DNA of 64,000 nt from Chryseobacterium balustinum (GCF_900168205.1 NZ_FUZE01000001.1:496001-560000), one strand, 5' to 3'; counted from the stretch's first letter, positions 20,244 through 29,646 are shown. Notes: a model not told the origin generated them from the letters alone. Program-made: numbers and translations.

Positions 20244-21119
20244 ATGAAAGCACTTATATTTCCTGGTCAGGGATCACAGTTTGTTGGTATGGGACAAGAA
20301 TTATACGACTCCCGTAAAGACATTAAAGACCTGATGGAATCTGCTAACGAAATTTTAGGTTTTGATATTCTTTCCCTTATGTTTAGGGGGACAGATGAGG
20401 ATCTTAAGAAAACTGAGGTTACACAGCCTTCAATATTCATACATTCTGTTGCGGCATTAAAAGCGGTAAATGGTCTTGGTGCTGAAATGGTTGCAGGTCA
20501 CTCTTTGGGAGAATTTTCTGCGTTGGTTGCCAACGGAGTTTTATCTTTTGATGACGGTTTAAAACTTGTTTCTGAAAGAGCTAAAGCAATGCAGGCTGCT
20601 TGTGATGCAAACCCAAGTTCTATGGCTGCAATTTTAGGATTGGATGATGCTAAAGTAGAAGAAATTTGTGCATCAATCAGCGGAGTAGTAGTTCCTGCAA
20701 ATTACAACTGTCCTGGGCAATTGGTAATTTCAGGTGAAACGGTTGCGGTAGAAGAAGCTTGTATTAAATTAAAAGAAGCGGGTGCCAAAAGAGCACTATT
20801 ACTACCGGTAAACGGAGCTTTCCATTCACCATTAATGCAACCTGCACAAGAAAGATTGGCTGCTGCTATTGAAAATACTAAATTCAGAAAAGCAACAATC
20901 CCTGTGTATCAAAATATTACGACTACGGCTGTTACAGACCCAGATCAGATTAAAGCTAATCTTATCGCTCAATTAACGGGGCCTGTAAAATGGACGCAGT
21001 CTGTTCAGAATATGATTAAAGACGGTGCTACAAATTTTGTAGAAGTTGGTCCCGGAAAAACACTTCAGGGATTAATCAAGAAAATTGATAGCGCAGTAGC
21101 ATCTGCTTCTGCTATCTAA
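20244..21119 (+). CDS. fabD: Malonyl-CoA:ACP transacylase
   Basis: FabD transfers malonyl from CoA to acyl carrier protein, feeding fatty-acid synthesis. The 291-residue protein starts MKALIFPGQGSQFVGMG, carries the nucleophile elbow GHSLGEFSAL with Ser near residue 87, and has the catalytic His in NGAFHSPLM; the GPVKWTQSVQNM and EVGPGKTLQGL motifs complete the family pattern. Ten bp separate it from the downstream GHMP kinase, suggesting co-transcription. The length is normal. Confidence 0.97.
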   Translation: MKALIFPGQGSQFVGMGQELYDSRKDIKDLMESANEILGFDILSLMFRGTDEDLKKTEVTQPSIFIHSVAALKAVNGLGAEMVAGHSLGEFSALVANGVLSFDDGLKLVSERAKAMQAACDANPSSMAAILGLDDAKVEEICASISGVVVPANYNCPGQLVISGETVAVEEACIKLKEAGAKRALLLPVNGAFHSPLMQPAQERLAAAIENTKFRKATIPVYQNITTTAVTDPDQIKANLIAQLTGPVKWTQSVQNMIKDGATNFVEVGPGKTLQGLIKKIDSAVASASAI

Positions 21120-21128
21120 ATAAATAAA

Positions 21129-22034
21129 ATGGGCGAAATATATTCACCAGGAAAGCTTATGCTTACTTCAGAATATTTCGCTGTAGACGGAGCTCTTGTC
21201 CTAGCGGTACCCACAAAGCTAGGACAGGAGTTTTTTTTTGAAGAAAAGCAAGACGGGAAATCTATTATTTTCTGGGAAGCTTATCATCAAAACAAATTAT
21301 GGCTAAAAGCTGTCATTGATTATAAAACATGGCAGATTCTTGAAACCAATATCAATCAAAGTGCAGAGTTTATTCTTAAAACTCTCAAAAACGTTCAGAG
21401 TCTTTCTGAAACTAAATTTAAAAGCACCGATACCTATCATTTAAAAACAAATCTTCAATTTCCATCAGATTATGGTCTGGGAAGCAGTTCTACGTTAATG
21501 AACAATCTTGCTGAATGGTCAGAGATTGATCCTTTCCATTTAAATTCTATAAGTTTGGGTGGAAGCGGATACGATATTGCAGTTGCTAATGCAAAATCTG
21601 CGGTGTTGTTTCAGAATAGACCTGAAATACATTTTGAAAAGATAAATTTCAATCCAAAATTTAAAAATGAGCTGATTTTTATTCACCTCAATCAAAAGCA
21701 AGATAGCCGCGAAGCAATTCAGCTTTACAGATCAAAAATAAAGTCTCAAATTGTGGTAGATGAATTTTCAAATCTCACAAGAAATATTTTGTTATGTGAT
21801 GAATTGGAAAATTTTTCAGAACTAATGATGATACATGAGCAAAAAATTTCTGATTTTATTGAAATTCCGACAGTTAAGTCTAGGTTTTTCTCAGATTGCC
21901 CGAGTTTTGTCAAAAGTCTAGGCGCTTGGGGAGGAGATTTTGTAATGAGCTCAAAATTTGTAGGCTTTAAGGACTATTTTTGGGGAAAAGGTTTTACTAC
22001 TGTTTTTGAGTGGGATGATTTAATCGATTGTTAA
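21129..22034 (+). CDS. GYDIA-family GHMP kinase
   Basis: The protein belongs to the GHMP small-molecule kinase superfamily, which includes mevalonate and galactokinases. Residues 1-30 include [20 protein letters not shown], motif 1 of the fold. The ATP-binding loop is [11 protein letters not shown] around residue 118. [10 protein letters not shown] around 142-152 is the signature that gives this Bacteroidota subgroup its name. The 301-residue product is somewhat short for mevalonate kinase, and the substrate is not established. The gene follows fabD by 10 bp. Confidence 0.85.
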   Translation: MGEIYSPGKLMLTSEYFAVDGALVLAVPTKLGQEFFFEEKQDGKSIIFWEAYHQNKLWLKAVIDYKTWQILETNINQSAEFILKTLKNVQSLSETKFKSTDTYHLKTNLQFPSDYGLGSSSTLMNNLAEWSEIDPFHLNSISLGGSGYDIAVANAKSAVLFQNRPEIHFEKINFNPKFKNELIFIHLNQKQDSREAIQLYRSKIKSQIVVDEFSNLTRNILLCDELENFSELMMIHEQKISDFIEIPTVKSRFFSDCPSFVKSLGAWGGDFVMSSKFVGFKDYFWGKGFTTVFEWDDLIDC

Positions 22035-22061
22035 TCAGTTTTTTATATCTGTCATTTTTTA

Positions 22062-22092
22062 TTTGTCATTTTCGCTTATATGTTTATATTTA
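22062..22092 (+). promoter_or_regulatory. Promoter of pckA
   Basis: TTTG at 22062-22065, a 19-bp spacer and TATATTTA at 22085-22092 (7 of 8 to TAnnTTTG). Predicted start near 22099 and leader of about 63 nt. This start lies immediately before the palindrome at 22100-22114. Confidence 0.6.
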
Positions 22093-22099
22093 TCCACGT

Positions 22100-22114
22100 T
22101 TAACAATTTGTTAA
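22100..22114 (+). promoter_or_regulatory. Palindrome at the predicted pckA transcription start
   Basis: TTAACAA (22100-22106), T, TTGTTAA (22108-22114) is a perfect 7-1-7 inverted repeat located where polymerase should begin. This is a classic repressor position. The regulator is not identifiable from the window. Confidence 0.5.
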
Positions 22115-22161
22115 TATTCATAATGTTAAACAGGCAAAAAGAAAAAGAAAATATAAGTAAA

Positions 22162-23778
22162 ATGAAAAACGCTAAAATCATCCAAGATTTACAAAAATTA
22201 GGAATTAAAGGAGATTACGAATTAATTTATAATCCTTCATATGAAGAGTTATATCAAGCGGAAGTTTCACCTGAAAATCAGGGTTTTGAGAAAGCTGAGC
22301 TTACAGAATCTGGTGCAGTTTCTGTAAAAACCGGAATTTTCACTGGTCGTTCGCCTAAAGACAGGTATATTGTTCAGGATGATGTTACAAAAGATACTAT
22401 TTTCTGGGATGGTAAAGTAAATTTGCCTACAACACCTGAAATTTTCGAATCATGTAAAGATTTGGTATTGACTCAACTTTCTGATGCGAAAAAGATTTAT
22501 GTAGTTGATACTTTTTGTGGAACGAATACCGACACAAGACTAAAAGTAAGATTTATTGTTGAAGTGGCTTGGCAGGCACATTTCGTTACGAATATGTTCA
22601 TCCGTCCTTCTCATTTTGAGTTGGAAACTTTCGGAGAGCCAGATTTTACAGTAATCAACGGATCAAAAACTACAAACCCTAACTGGGAAGCACAAGAATT
22701 AAATTCTGAAAACTTTGTAATGTTTAACCTTACTGAAAAACTTCAGATTATTGGGGGTACTTGGTATGGTGGTGAAATGAAAAAAGGAATGTTTGCAATG
22801 ATGAATTATTACCTTCCACTAAAAGGAATGGCATCAATGCACTGTTCTGCAAACGTAGGAGAAGAAGGAGATGTAGCGTTATTCTTCGGACTTTCGGGAA
22901 CAGGAAAAACTACTTTGTCTGCAGATCCTAAAAGATATTTAATTGGCGATGACGAACACGGTTGGGATAACAACGGAGTTTTCAATTACGAAGGCGGTTG
23001 TTATGCTAAAGTAATCGATTTGTCAGCAGAAAAAGAACCGGATATTTTCAGAGCGATAAAAAGAGATGCACTTCTTGAAAACGTTGTAGTACACGACGGT
23101 GTTGCTGATTATACAGACGGATCTATCACTGAGAATACAAGAGTTTCTTACCCGATCTATCATATCAACAAAATCGTTTTACCGTCTAAAGCAGGTCACG
23201 CAAGTAAGATCGTTTATCTTTCTGCTGATGCTTTTGGAGTATTGCCTCCGGTTTCTATTTTAGATGAAAACCAAGCTCAATATCACTTCCTTTGTGGGTA
23301 TACTTCAAAATTGGCTGGAACTGAAAGAGGAATAACTGAGCCTGAACCATCTTTCTCACCTGCATTTGGAGAAGCGTTCTTAACATTACACCCAACAATG
23401 TATTCTAAAACATTGATTGGTAAAATGAAAGAGCACGGTGCAAAAGCTTATTTGGTAAACACTGGATGGAACGGTACGGGAAAAAGAATTTCATTAAAAG
23501 ATACAAGAGCGATTATTGATGCTATCATCGATGGATCAATCGAAAAAGCTGAAAAAATAACTATCCCTGTTATGAATTTAGAAATTCCAACTTCATTGCC
23601 AAATGTTTCTGAAGGAATTTTAGATCCTAGAGATACTTACAGCGATGCTGCAGAATGGGAAGAAAAAGCAAAAGATCTTGCTGCAAAATATATCAAAAAC
23701 TTCGAGCAGTATTGCAATACTGACGAAGGTAAAAAGCTGATTGCTTCTGGGCCTCAATTGCAGGAACAGACCATTTAG
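22162..23778 (+). CDS. pckA: Phosphoenolpyruvate carboxykinase (ATP)
   Basis: PckA converts oxaloacetate and ATP to phosphoenolpyruvate, the entry step of gluconeogenesis. From the ATG at 22162 the product is 538 residues, the family norm, opening [17 protein letters not shown]. It shows [12 protein letters not shown], the kinase P-loop [11 protein letters not shown] around residue 243, and the metal and substrate regions GDDEHGWD and [10 protein letters not shown]. An in-frame ATG at 22063 would add 33 hydrophobic residues and lies at the promoter, so it was rejected. A perfect terminator follows. Confidence 0.97.
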   Translation: MKNAKIIQDLQKLGIKGDYELIYNPSYEELYQAEVSPENQGFEKAELTESGAVSVKTGIFTGRSPKDRYIVQDDVTKDTIFWDGKVNLPTTPEIFESCKDLVLTQLSDAKKIYVVDTFCGTNTDTRLKVRFIVEVAWQAHFVTNMFIRPSHFELETFGEPDFTVINGSKTTNPNWEAQELNSENFVMFNLTEKLQIIGGTWYGGEMKKGMFAMMNYYLPLKGMASMHCSANVGEEGDVALFFGLSGTGKTTLSADPKRYLIGDDEHGWDNNGVFNYEGGCYAKVIDLSAEKEPDIFRAIKRDALLENVVVHDGVADYTDGSITENTRVSYPIYHINKIVLPSKAGHASKIVYLSADAFGVLPPVSILDENQAQYHFLCGYTSKLAGTERGITEPEPSFSPAFGEAFLTLHPTMYSKTLIGKMKEHGAKAYLVNTGWNGTGKRISLKDTRAIIDAIIDGSIEKAEKITIPVMNLEIPTSLPNVSEGILDPRDTYSDAAEWEEKAKDLAAKYIKNFEQYCNTDEGKKLIASGPQLQEQTI

Positions 23779-23789
23779 AAATAGTGAAG

Positions 23790-23820
23790 AAAGGCTCATC
23801 AATTTGATGAGCCTTTTTTA
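23790..23820 (+). terminator. Rho-independent terminator after pckA
   Basis: AAGGCTCATCAA and TTGATGAGCCTT make a 12-bp perfect stem with a minimal loop followed by a T run. It lies in the gap before the convergent SMI1/KNR4 gene. Confidence 0.92.
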
Positions 23821-24249
23821 TTTTTCGTTAAACCAAGTTTTTCCTTTGTTTAACTTTTCGATGAAGTCCGTAAAGGATTTTCCAATTTCAATGTTGTATT
23901 CTGGATCTAAATCGATGTAAGTTGATAATATTATCTTGTAATTGCTATTTTCAATAAAGTGAATTCCGATAAATTCTCCATTTCCATTATCACCAATTGC
24001 AATTGTATTCGGCAAATTCTCCAAAATTTGATAATCAGTATTCCAATCTATCAAGTTTTCTAAACTCCACAATCTTACAAATTCTTTACCTATAAAGTCT
24101 TCATTTTCATCATACTCAATGGAGTAATCTTTGTAGTCTTGTGGTAAATCAAAACCTATTTTATCTTCAATCGTTTTAAAATTAAAATCAAGCATTTCAG
24201 CTCGTTTAATCCATTTATATTTCGACAAAATTGTATTAATGAGACTCAT
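23818..24249 (-). CDS. SMI1/KNR4-family protein
   Basis: The 143-residue protein resembles the SUKH superfamily: an early helical stretch with EDKIGFDLPQDYKDYSIEYDENEDFIG, followed by LWSLENLIDWNTDYQ, and NTIAIGDNGNGEFIGI, which is the conserved Gly-rich segment of these folds. SUKH proteins are often immunity proteins to contact-dependent or polymorphic toxins but many have no known partner. No toxin is next to it; neighbours are pckA and aroQ. It is 11 bp after the aroQ stop on the minus strand, so it may be read through from aroQ. Confidence 0.8.
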   Translation of the reverse strand: MSLINTILSKYKWIKRAEMLDFNFKTIEDKIGFDLPQDYKDYSIEYDENEDFIGKEFVRLWSLENLIDWNTDYQILENLPNTIAIGDNGNGEFIGIHFIENSNYKIILSTYIDLDPEYNIEIGKSFTDFIEKLNKGKTWFNEK

Positions 24250-24260
24250 TCATTATAAGC

Positions 24261-24671
24261 TTAAGGTTTCAAACTCAAAACCGCCAATCGATATCCTTCC
24301 ATCCCAAAGCCTGACAAAACTGCATTCGTATTTGCAGCTGTCACAGATTTCTGACGGAATTCTTCTCTTTTATAAATATTGCTGATGTGAACTTCTACTT
24401 TCGGTTTCTGGATATTCTTTAAACAGTCCGCGATTGCATAAGAGTAATGCGTGAAAGCTCCGGGATTAATAACAACTGCATCAAAATCATCTACCTGAAG
24501 TCTGTTAATCAGCTCTCCTTCAATATTCGACTGATAATAATTCAATTCGTGAGAAGTAAATTCAGACTTTAGTTTTTCTAAATAATCTTCCATAGAAACA
24601 CTCCCGTAAATTTCAGGTTCTCTCGTGCCTAACAGATTCAGATTAGGACCATTTATAATTAAAACTTTCAT
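24261..24671 (-). CDS. aroQ: Type II 3-dehydroquinate dehydratase
   Basis: AroQ catalyses the third shikimate-pathway step, removing water from 3-dehydroquinate. The 136-residue protein opens MKVLIINGPNLNLLGTREPEIYG, containing the active-site Tyr and Arg, and has NPGAFTHYSYAIADCL and the His-containing VEVHISNIYKREEFR typical of type II enzymes. The length is slightly below the usual 140-150. The 420-bp gap upstream contains the promoter and riboswitch of the divergent susCD pair. Confidence 0.95.
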   Translation of the reverse strand: MKVLIINGPNLNLLGTREPEIYGSVSMEDYLEKLKSEFTSHELNYYQSNIEGELINRLQVDDFDAVVINPGAFTHYSYAIADCLKNIQKPKVEVHISNIYKREEFRQKSVTAANTNAVLSGFGMEGYRLAVLSLKP

Positions 24672-24846
24672 AGTATAAATTTAGAAAGTTTTTTTAATAA
24701 GTCGAAAGCTTTTCTATTTTAAATCATTTTTTAGAATTACATTATTTTTAATGATATTTGTCATATTTAAGAATTTGATAATTTGTATAACTTCCTATTT
24801 TGGTGTTTTTTAAGAATTAATTAACTTAATTTTTATTAAAAAATAA

Positions 24847-24900
24847 TTGCAAATCACAAAGTCTACTTGTTTTGTAGACTAATTGTTTTTAGATTTGCAA
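24847..24900 (+). repeat. Nested inverted repeats around the riboswitch promoter
   Basis: An outer pair, TTGCAAATC (24847-24855) and GATTTGCAA (24892-24900), encloses an inner pair, AGTCTAC (24860-24866) and GTAGACT (24874-24880). All four arms match without error. The inner pair straddles the -33 element and the outer right arm overlaps the -7 box. Operator function is inferred from position. Confidence 0.65.
24867..24897 (+). promoter_or_regulatory. Promoter of the SAM-riboswitch susCD operon
   Basis: TTG at 24867-24869, a 20-bp spacer and TAGATTTG at 24890-24897 (exact TAnnTTTG). The predicted start near 24904 lies just before the riboswitch's P1 stem. Confidence 0.75.
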
Positions 24901-24910
24901 ACATATTTCG

Positions 24911-25009
24911 ATCGGCTTATAAAGAAAGATGGAGGGAACTGACCCTGTGAAGTCTTAACAACCTGCTTTGTGCAAGGTGTTACATTCAGCCTTTAAAGGA
25001 AAAATAAGC
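24911..25009 (+). ncRNA. SAM-I (S-box) riboswitch aptamer
   Basis: The conserved S-box core is visible: a GATGGAGGGA kink-turn region at 24928-24937, then CTGACCCTGTGAAG, AACAACCTGC and GCAAGGTGTTA at 24972-24982. The helix P1 is formed by GCTTAT (24915-24920) and ATAAGC (25004-25009). This riboswitch class binds S-adenosylmethionine and normally turns off expression when SAM is plentiful. Here it precedes a SusC/SusD outer-membrane transporter rather than a methionine-synthesis gene. The identification is by motif order; a covariance-model search was not run. Confidence 0.92.
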
Positions 25010-25018
25010 AATTGGTTC

Positions 25019-25069
25019 ATCGTATTTATCGATGCCCTTTGTTGTCTTTTCTATAAAGGGTTAATTTTT
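25019..25069 (+). promoter_or_regulatory. Expression platform of the SAM riboswitch
   Basis: Two hairpins follow the aptamer: CATCG/CGATG around 25019-25034, and CCCTTT (25035-25040) with AAAGGG (25055-25060) before a T-rich tract. The second resembles a weak terminator, consistent with transcriptional control. Translational control cannot be excluded. Confidence 0.55.
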
Positions 25070-25093
25070 AAAATTTGATAAATGAAATGAATT

Positions 25094-28012
25094 ATGGTTA
25101 ACAAAAATTTAATTAATTCTAAAGCTTGGATTCCACCTGTTGCAGTATTTTTCTTAGGAATAATCAACATCAATGGTCAGGAAGCAAAAAAAGATACACT
25201 TCGCGAACAGGATATAGATGAAGTAGTAGTTGTCGCTTACGGAAAAGCAAAAAAAACAAGTTACACAGGTTCTGTGGCAACAATTTCTAGTGAAAAAATA
25301 AACAACAGACCCGTTACCAATATTACCAAAGCTTTGGAAGGACAGGTTCCAGGTCTTCAGGCGGTAAGTGCTTCTGGGCAACCTGGTGCAACGGCATCTA
25401 TCCGTATTCGTGGAATTGGCTCGGTGAGTGCTTCAAGTAATCCTTTGTTTGTCGTAGACGGAATTCCTTTTGATGGAAGTATCAACTCAATAAGTCCCAA
25501 TGATATTGAATCGATCAGTGTTTTGAAAGATGCTACGGCAAGTTCGCTTTATGGTTCAAGAGCAGCCAACGGAGTAATAATTATTACAACAAAATCCGGA
25601 AAAAAGGGGGAAGCTAAAGTAAATTTCAATATCAGTCAGGGTTTTTCTACAAGAGCGGTTAAAGATTACGAGCAGGTAAATACAGATCAGTATTTTCAAT
25701 TGTATTGGGAAGCTTTGAGAAATGGCTACAAATCAAGTCAGGTTAATTCTCAACAGGCGGCACAAATGGCGAGTGATGCTTTGGTTTCCGGAAGCAATGG
25801 TTTAGGAATAAATCCATACGGATCAAATTATGCAAAACCTGTAGGAACTGACGGTAAGCTTTTACCTGGAGCTACTGCTTTATGGAACGATGATTGGAGA
25901 GATATTCTTCAGAGAGTGGCGGCAAGAAGTCAGGTAGATTTAGATTTCAGTGGAGGGAGCGAAAAAAGCAATTATTATTTTTCATTAGGATATCTTGACG
26001 ATAAAGGAATTGCCATTGGATCAGGCTTTACAAAATACAGTACAAGACTTAAAATCAATTCTGAAGTCAAAAAATGGTTAAATGTTGGGGCTAATTTAAG
26101 TTATACCAACAGTCTTCAGGAAGCACCGCCTTCTTCAGATTCCAGAACGGATAATATCATTAATGCGGCAAGAGTAATTCCTTCTTTTTATCCTTATTAT
26201 GAAAGAAATGCAGACGGAAGTCACAGGTTAGATGCGAACGGAAATTATATTTACGACTTTGGAAAATACCGTCCTACAAGTGCTTTACAAAATCAAAATG
26301 CTGCAGCAACGTTGCCTTTAGATAAAAATGAAAACCGTGAAGATAACTTTTCCGGAAAAGGATTTTTAGATTTTACTTTCTTACCGGAATTAAAGTTTAA
26401 ATCAAGTTTCTCCGTTGATTTGGTTAATTATAATGGTCATTTTTATTCAAATCCTTTGATCGGGCAGGGAAGCGAAATCGGTGGTTCGGTAACAAAAACA
26501 AACTCCAGAACGCTTTCTTATACGACCAGTAATATTTTGACTTTTGATAAAAAAATCAATCAGCATCACTTTAATATTTTAGCAGGACAGGAGTTTTATC
26601 ATTACGAATTTCAAACCATCTCAGGAAGCAGAAGCCAATTTTCACTACCATATTATTACGAACCAGATGCGGCAGCTTTGTTAGGTGGATTTAGTGGAAA
26701 CAGTGATAAATTGGGACTTTTAAGTTATTTAGGAAAAGTGGAATATGATTTTCAAAATAAATATTTCGTTTCCGGATCGGTAAGAGCAGATGGTTCTTCG
26801 AGATTTTCACCTGAAAACAGATGGGGAACTTTCTGGTCAGTTGGTGGATCATGGAAGGCTTCAAGCGAAAATTTCATTAGAGATTTAAATATTTTCGATC
26901 AGTTGACGCTTCGTGCAAGTTATGGTGGCCAGGGAAATGATAAATTGAGCACATATTATGCATATCAAAGTTTATATACATTTTATAACAATCTTGGTGA
27001 AGGGGGTACGGTTGCAAGCAGACTTCCGACCCCGGATCTGAAATGGGAAACGAATCTTAACCTGAATGTAGGATTAGAATTTGCCATTTTGAAAAACAGA
27101 ATTAAAGGAAATGTAGAATATTTCCAACGTCAGAGTAAAGATCTTTTGTTTGATATGCCTTTGGCTCCTTCCGTTGGTTTTAGCGGTTATCAGGCGAATA
27201 TCGGTGAATTAAAAAACACAGGTTTTGAATTTTCTCTATTTACAACGCCTGTTAAAACTGATGATTTTCAATGGGATGTTGATGTGAATCTAAGTACTTT
27301 AAACAATAAAATCACCAAACTTCCGAAAGGTTCTATCGTGAGCGGAACAAAACTATTACAGGTTGGAGGTTCTATCTATGATTTCTTCATTCCTGAATGG
27401 ATGGGAGTTGATCCGACTAACGGAAATCCACTTTGGAAAACAATTACAACTGATGCAAACGGAAATACAGTAGAAGGAACGACTTCAGAGTATGCAAAAG
27501 CGACAAAAACTTTGCAGGGTTCTTCTTTGCCTAAAGTAATGGGTGGTCTTACAACCAGCATCAGATATAAAGATTTTGATTTTTCAGGATTATTGACTTT
27601 CAGTTTAGGTGGTAAAATTCTGGATAACGATTATACAATGTTGATGCATAACGGAAGTGCAGCAGGAAGAGCATGGAGCTCTGAAATGTTAAACCGATGG
27701 ACTCCTGAAAATACCAATACAGATGTTCCCGCTTTAAGCACAACAACCAATAACTGGACTTCAGCTTCGTCAAGATTTTTGTATTCCGGAACGTATGCAA
27801 GAATTAAAAATGTAAGCTTAGGATATACACTTCCTTCAGATTATTTTGAAAAAATCGGATTGAAAAAACTGAGAGTTTACGTTCAGGCAGAAAATCTTTT
27901 CACATTCTATAAACATAAAGGAATGGATCCTGAGCAAACTTTAGACGGAACAACGTACTACAGATATCCTGCAATGAGAACGGTAACTTTTGGTGTGCAG
28001 GCTACTCTTTAA
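25094..28012 (+). CDS. SusC/RagA-family TonB-dependent transporter under SAM riboswitch
   Basis: A 972-residue outer-membrane TonB-dependent importer. After a signal ending near INGQ come the TonB-box-like DIDEVVVVAYG, then a plug with RIRGIGSVSASSNPLFVVDGIPF and SISPNDIESISVLKDATASSLYGSRAANGVIIITT, fully canonical. The barrel runs to the C-terminal aromatic-rich end RTVTFGVQATL. It lacks an N-terminal carboxypeptidase-like domain. The S-box riboswitch upstream links its expression to SAM level, so the imported nutrient is plausibly methionine-containing peptides or another methylated or sulfur compound; this is inference. Pairs with the SusD gene 19 bp downstream. Confidence 0.95.
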   Translation: MVNKNLINSKAWIPPVAVFFLGIININGQEAKKDTLREQDIDEVVVVAYGKAKKTSYTGSVATISSEKINNRPVTNITKALEGQVPGLQAVSASGQPGATASIRIRGIGSVSASSNPLFVVDGIPFDGSINSISPNDIESISVLKDATASSLYGSRAANGVIIITTKSGKKGEAKVNFNISQGFSTRAVKDYEQVNTDQYFQLYWEALRNGYKSSQVNSQQAAQMASDALVSGSNGLGINPYGSNYAKPVGTDGKLLPGATALWNDDWRDILQRVAARSQVDLDFSGGSEKSNYYFSLGYLDDKGIAIGSGFTKYSTRLKINSEVKKWLNVGANLSYTNSLQEAPPSSDSRTDNIINAARVIPSFYPYYERNADGSHRLDANGNYIYDFGKYRPTSALQNQNAAATLPLDKNENREDNFSGKGFLDFTFLPELKFKSSFSVDLVNYNGHFYSNPLIGQGSEIGGSVTKTNSRTLSYTTSNILTFDKKINQHHFNILAGQEFYHYEFQTISGSRSQFSLPYYYEPDAAALLGGFSGNSDKLGLLSYLGKVEYDFQNKYFVSGSVRADGSSRFSPENRWGTFWSVGGSWKASSENFIRDLNIFDQLTLRASYGGQGNDKLSTYYAYQSLYTFYNNLGEGGTVASRLPTPDLKWETNLNLNVGLEFAILKNRIKGNVEYFQRQSKDLLFDMPLAPSVGFSGYQANIGELKNTGFEFSLFTTPVKTDDFQWDVDVNLSTLNNKITKLPKGSIVSGTKLLQVGGSIYDFFIPEWMGVDPTNGNPLWKTITTDANGNTVEGTTSEYAKATKTLQGSSLPKVMGGLTTSIRYKDFDFSGLLTFSLGGKILDNDYTMLMHNGSAAGRAWSSEMLNRWTPENTNTDVPALSTTTNNWTSASSRFLYSGTYARIKNVSLGYTLPSDYFEKIGLKKLRVYVQAENLFTFYKHKGMDPEQTLDGTTYYRYPAMRTVTFGVQATL

Positions 28013-28031
28013 AATATTTAAAATCTTACAT

Positions 28032-29525
28032 ATGAAAAAATTAAAATATATATCTTTTGCTTTAATTGCTGCAGTTTCTCTGATAAGTTGTGAAAATGAC
28101 CTTGAAACTGCTCCGACAAATCAGGCAGATGAAGCCGAAATTTTTAAGACTGCCGAAAGTGCCGAAACAGTGATCAACGGAACCTGGGCAAAATTTAATG
28201 ATGACGGAACAACGTATGCCAATATCGGATATTCGACGGTTTTAAGAACCAGCGATGCAATGGGAAGTGATGTTGCTGTTTTGACCAACAAATATGGTTT
28301 TCCATCGGCTTATGCATTCACTGATTTGGTGAATAATACGGGAGGTAGATCACTTTATATCTGGACATCTTTGTATTCTGTTATCAATAATATGAATAAT
28401 GTGATTGCTAGAATTGATGCAGCAGAAGGAACGCAGGAAAAGAAAAATCAGGTGAAAGGCCAGGCAAAGGCTTTACGCGCTTTCTGTTATTGGAATCTTG
28501 CCAGTTTCTATCAGTTCAGTTATTTGAAAGATAAAAACGCACCAACGGCTCCTATTTATACAGAACCTGCAACCACCAATTCTGTAGGGAAGAAAAAAGC
28601 GACTCTTGAAGAAATTTATACTTTAATTAAAAGTGATTTGACAGACGCTGATCAACTGCTTCAAAATTATACAAGAAATAATAAAGATAAAATCGACCGT
28701 TCTGTAGTCAACGGACTTTTAGCAAGAGTTTATTTAAACACTGGCGAATGGACAAACGCAATCGCTTCTGCCAAAATTGCAAGAACGGGATTTCCTTTAA
28801 TGAATACCGAAAAATATAAAGAAGGCTTCAATGACATTACCAACGGAGAATGGATTTGGGGACATGCTCAAACTCAGGAACAGTCTGGTGAAAGCTATGC
28901 ATTCCACTTTTTAGATGTTTCATCTTCGGGAAGTTATTATTACAGTTTTATGGCGGATCCTTATTTTAAAGATTTGTTTGATACGAATGATATCCGTTCT
29001 TCATTATTTTCATGGGACGGATTACCAGGAAGAGAAGGGCTTTTGAGATATGCTAAATTTAAGTTTAAAGCTAATTTAATTGCCGATATCGTTTTCATGA
29101 GAGCTGCAGAAATGTATTTAATTGAGGCGGAAGCTGAAGCAAGAAGCGGAAATGTTGCCAATGCTGTTACAGTTTTAAACCAATTAAAAACAGCCAGAAA
29201 CGCAAATGTTTATAATGGTTCTCTTGCACAGAATGATGTGATTAAAGAGGTTTTAATTGAAAGAAGAAAAGAGCTTTTTGGAGAAGGTTTTTCTCTGTCA
29301 GACATCATCAGAACACAAGGTAAAGTAGAAAGAAAAGCTTTTGTAAACACAAACGGGCAACCTATTCAGGTACAGATCACAACTCCGGATGGTACCGTGA
29401 AGACCGTTAATGGAAGAGGACATTCTATATTCGCTTTTCCAGATCAGTCGGCTTTTGCACCCAACAGCAGATATTATTTGTTTTCAATTCCGCAGAAGGA
29501 AATTGAGAACAATCCAAATTTATAG
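28032..29525 (+). CDS. SusD/RagB-family lipoprotein paired with riboswitch-controlled SusC
   Basis: From the ATG at 28032 the product is 497 residues and begins MKKLKYISFALIAAVSLISC, a lipoprotein signal with lipid Cys at residue 20. The helical SusD core is seen in VKGQAKALRAFCYWNLASFYQF and the C-terminal motif in RAAEMYLIEAEAEARSG ... IERRKELFGEGFSLSDIIR. A longer frame from 27990 would overlap susC and bury the signal peptide, so it was rejected. The protein should cap the SusC barrel. A strong terminator follows. Confidence 0.94.
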   Translation: MKKLKYISFALIAAVSLISCENDLETAPTNQADEAEIFKTAESAETVINGTWAKFNDDGTTYANIGYSTVLRTSDAMGSDVAVLTNKYGFPSAYAFTDLVNNTGGRSLYIWTSLYSVINNMNNVIARIDAAEGTQEKKNQVKGQAKALRAFCYWNLASFYQFSYLKDKNAPTAPIYTEPATTNSVGKKKATLEEIYTLIKSDLTDADQLLQNYTRNNKDKIDRSVVNGLLARVYLNTGEWTNAIASAKIARTGFPLMNTEKYKEGFNDITNGEWIWGHAQTQEQSGESYAFHFLDVSSSGSYYYSFMADPYFKDLFDTNDIRSSLFSWDGLPGREGLLRYAKFKFKANLIADIVFMRAAEMYLIEAEAEARSGNVANAVTVLNQLKTARNANVYNGSLAQNDVIKEVLIERRKELFGEGFSLSDIIRTQGKVERKAFVNTNGQPIQVQITTPDGTVKTVNGRGHSIFAFPDQSAFAPNSRYYLFSIPQKEIENNPNL

Positions 29526-29541
29526 TTTTGATTTTATTTTT

Positions 29542-29575
29542 GAGTCTTTGTAGCAATGCAAAGGCTCTTTTTTTA
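29542..29575 (+). terminator. Rho-independent terminator after the riboswitch susCD operon
   Basis: GAGTCTTTG and CAAAGGCTC form a 9-bp stem with one G-T pair, followed by seven Ts. Confidence 0.85.
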
Positions 29576-29608
29576 TTTAAAATATAAAAAACACATTCTA
29601 AAAAAAGC

Positions 29609-29616
29609 TAACTTTG
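29609..29616 (+). promoter_or_regulatory. -7 element of the Fur-family gene
   Basis: TAACTTTG matches TAnnTTTG exactly. It overlaps the possible TTG start at 29614, which argues that translation begins at the ATG at 29647. No clear -33 element. Confidence 0.55.
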
Positions 29617-29646
29617 AAAGGCTTTCACGAAGGGAAGCTCAATATC

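Noticed and set aside
22063..22161. N-terminal extension of pckA
   Set aside because: The added residues are hydrophobic and unlike the family, and the region contains the predicted promoter and palindrome.
23818..24249. SMI1/KNR4 protein as part of a toxin-immunity system
   Set aside because: No toxin-like gene, repeat domain or secretion marker is nearby; it stays an orphan family member.
25082..25090. ATG AAA TGA just before susC as a leader peptide
   Set aside because: Only two codons and no sign of function; more likely chance in AT-rich sequence.
29614..29646. TTG start for the Fur-family gene
   Set aside because: It overlaps an exact -7 promoter box, so it would not be on the mRNA; the ATG at 29647 gives a normal Fur length.
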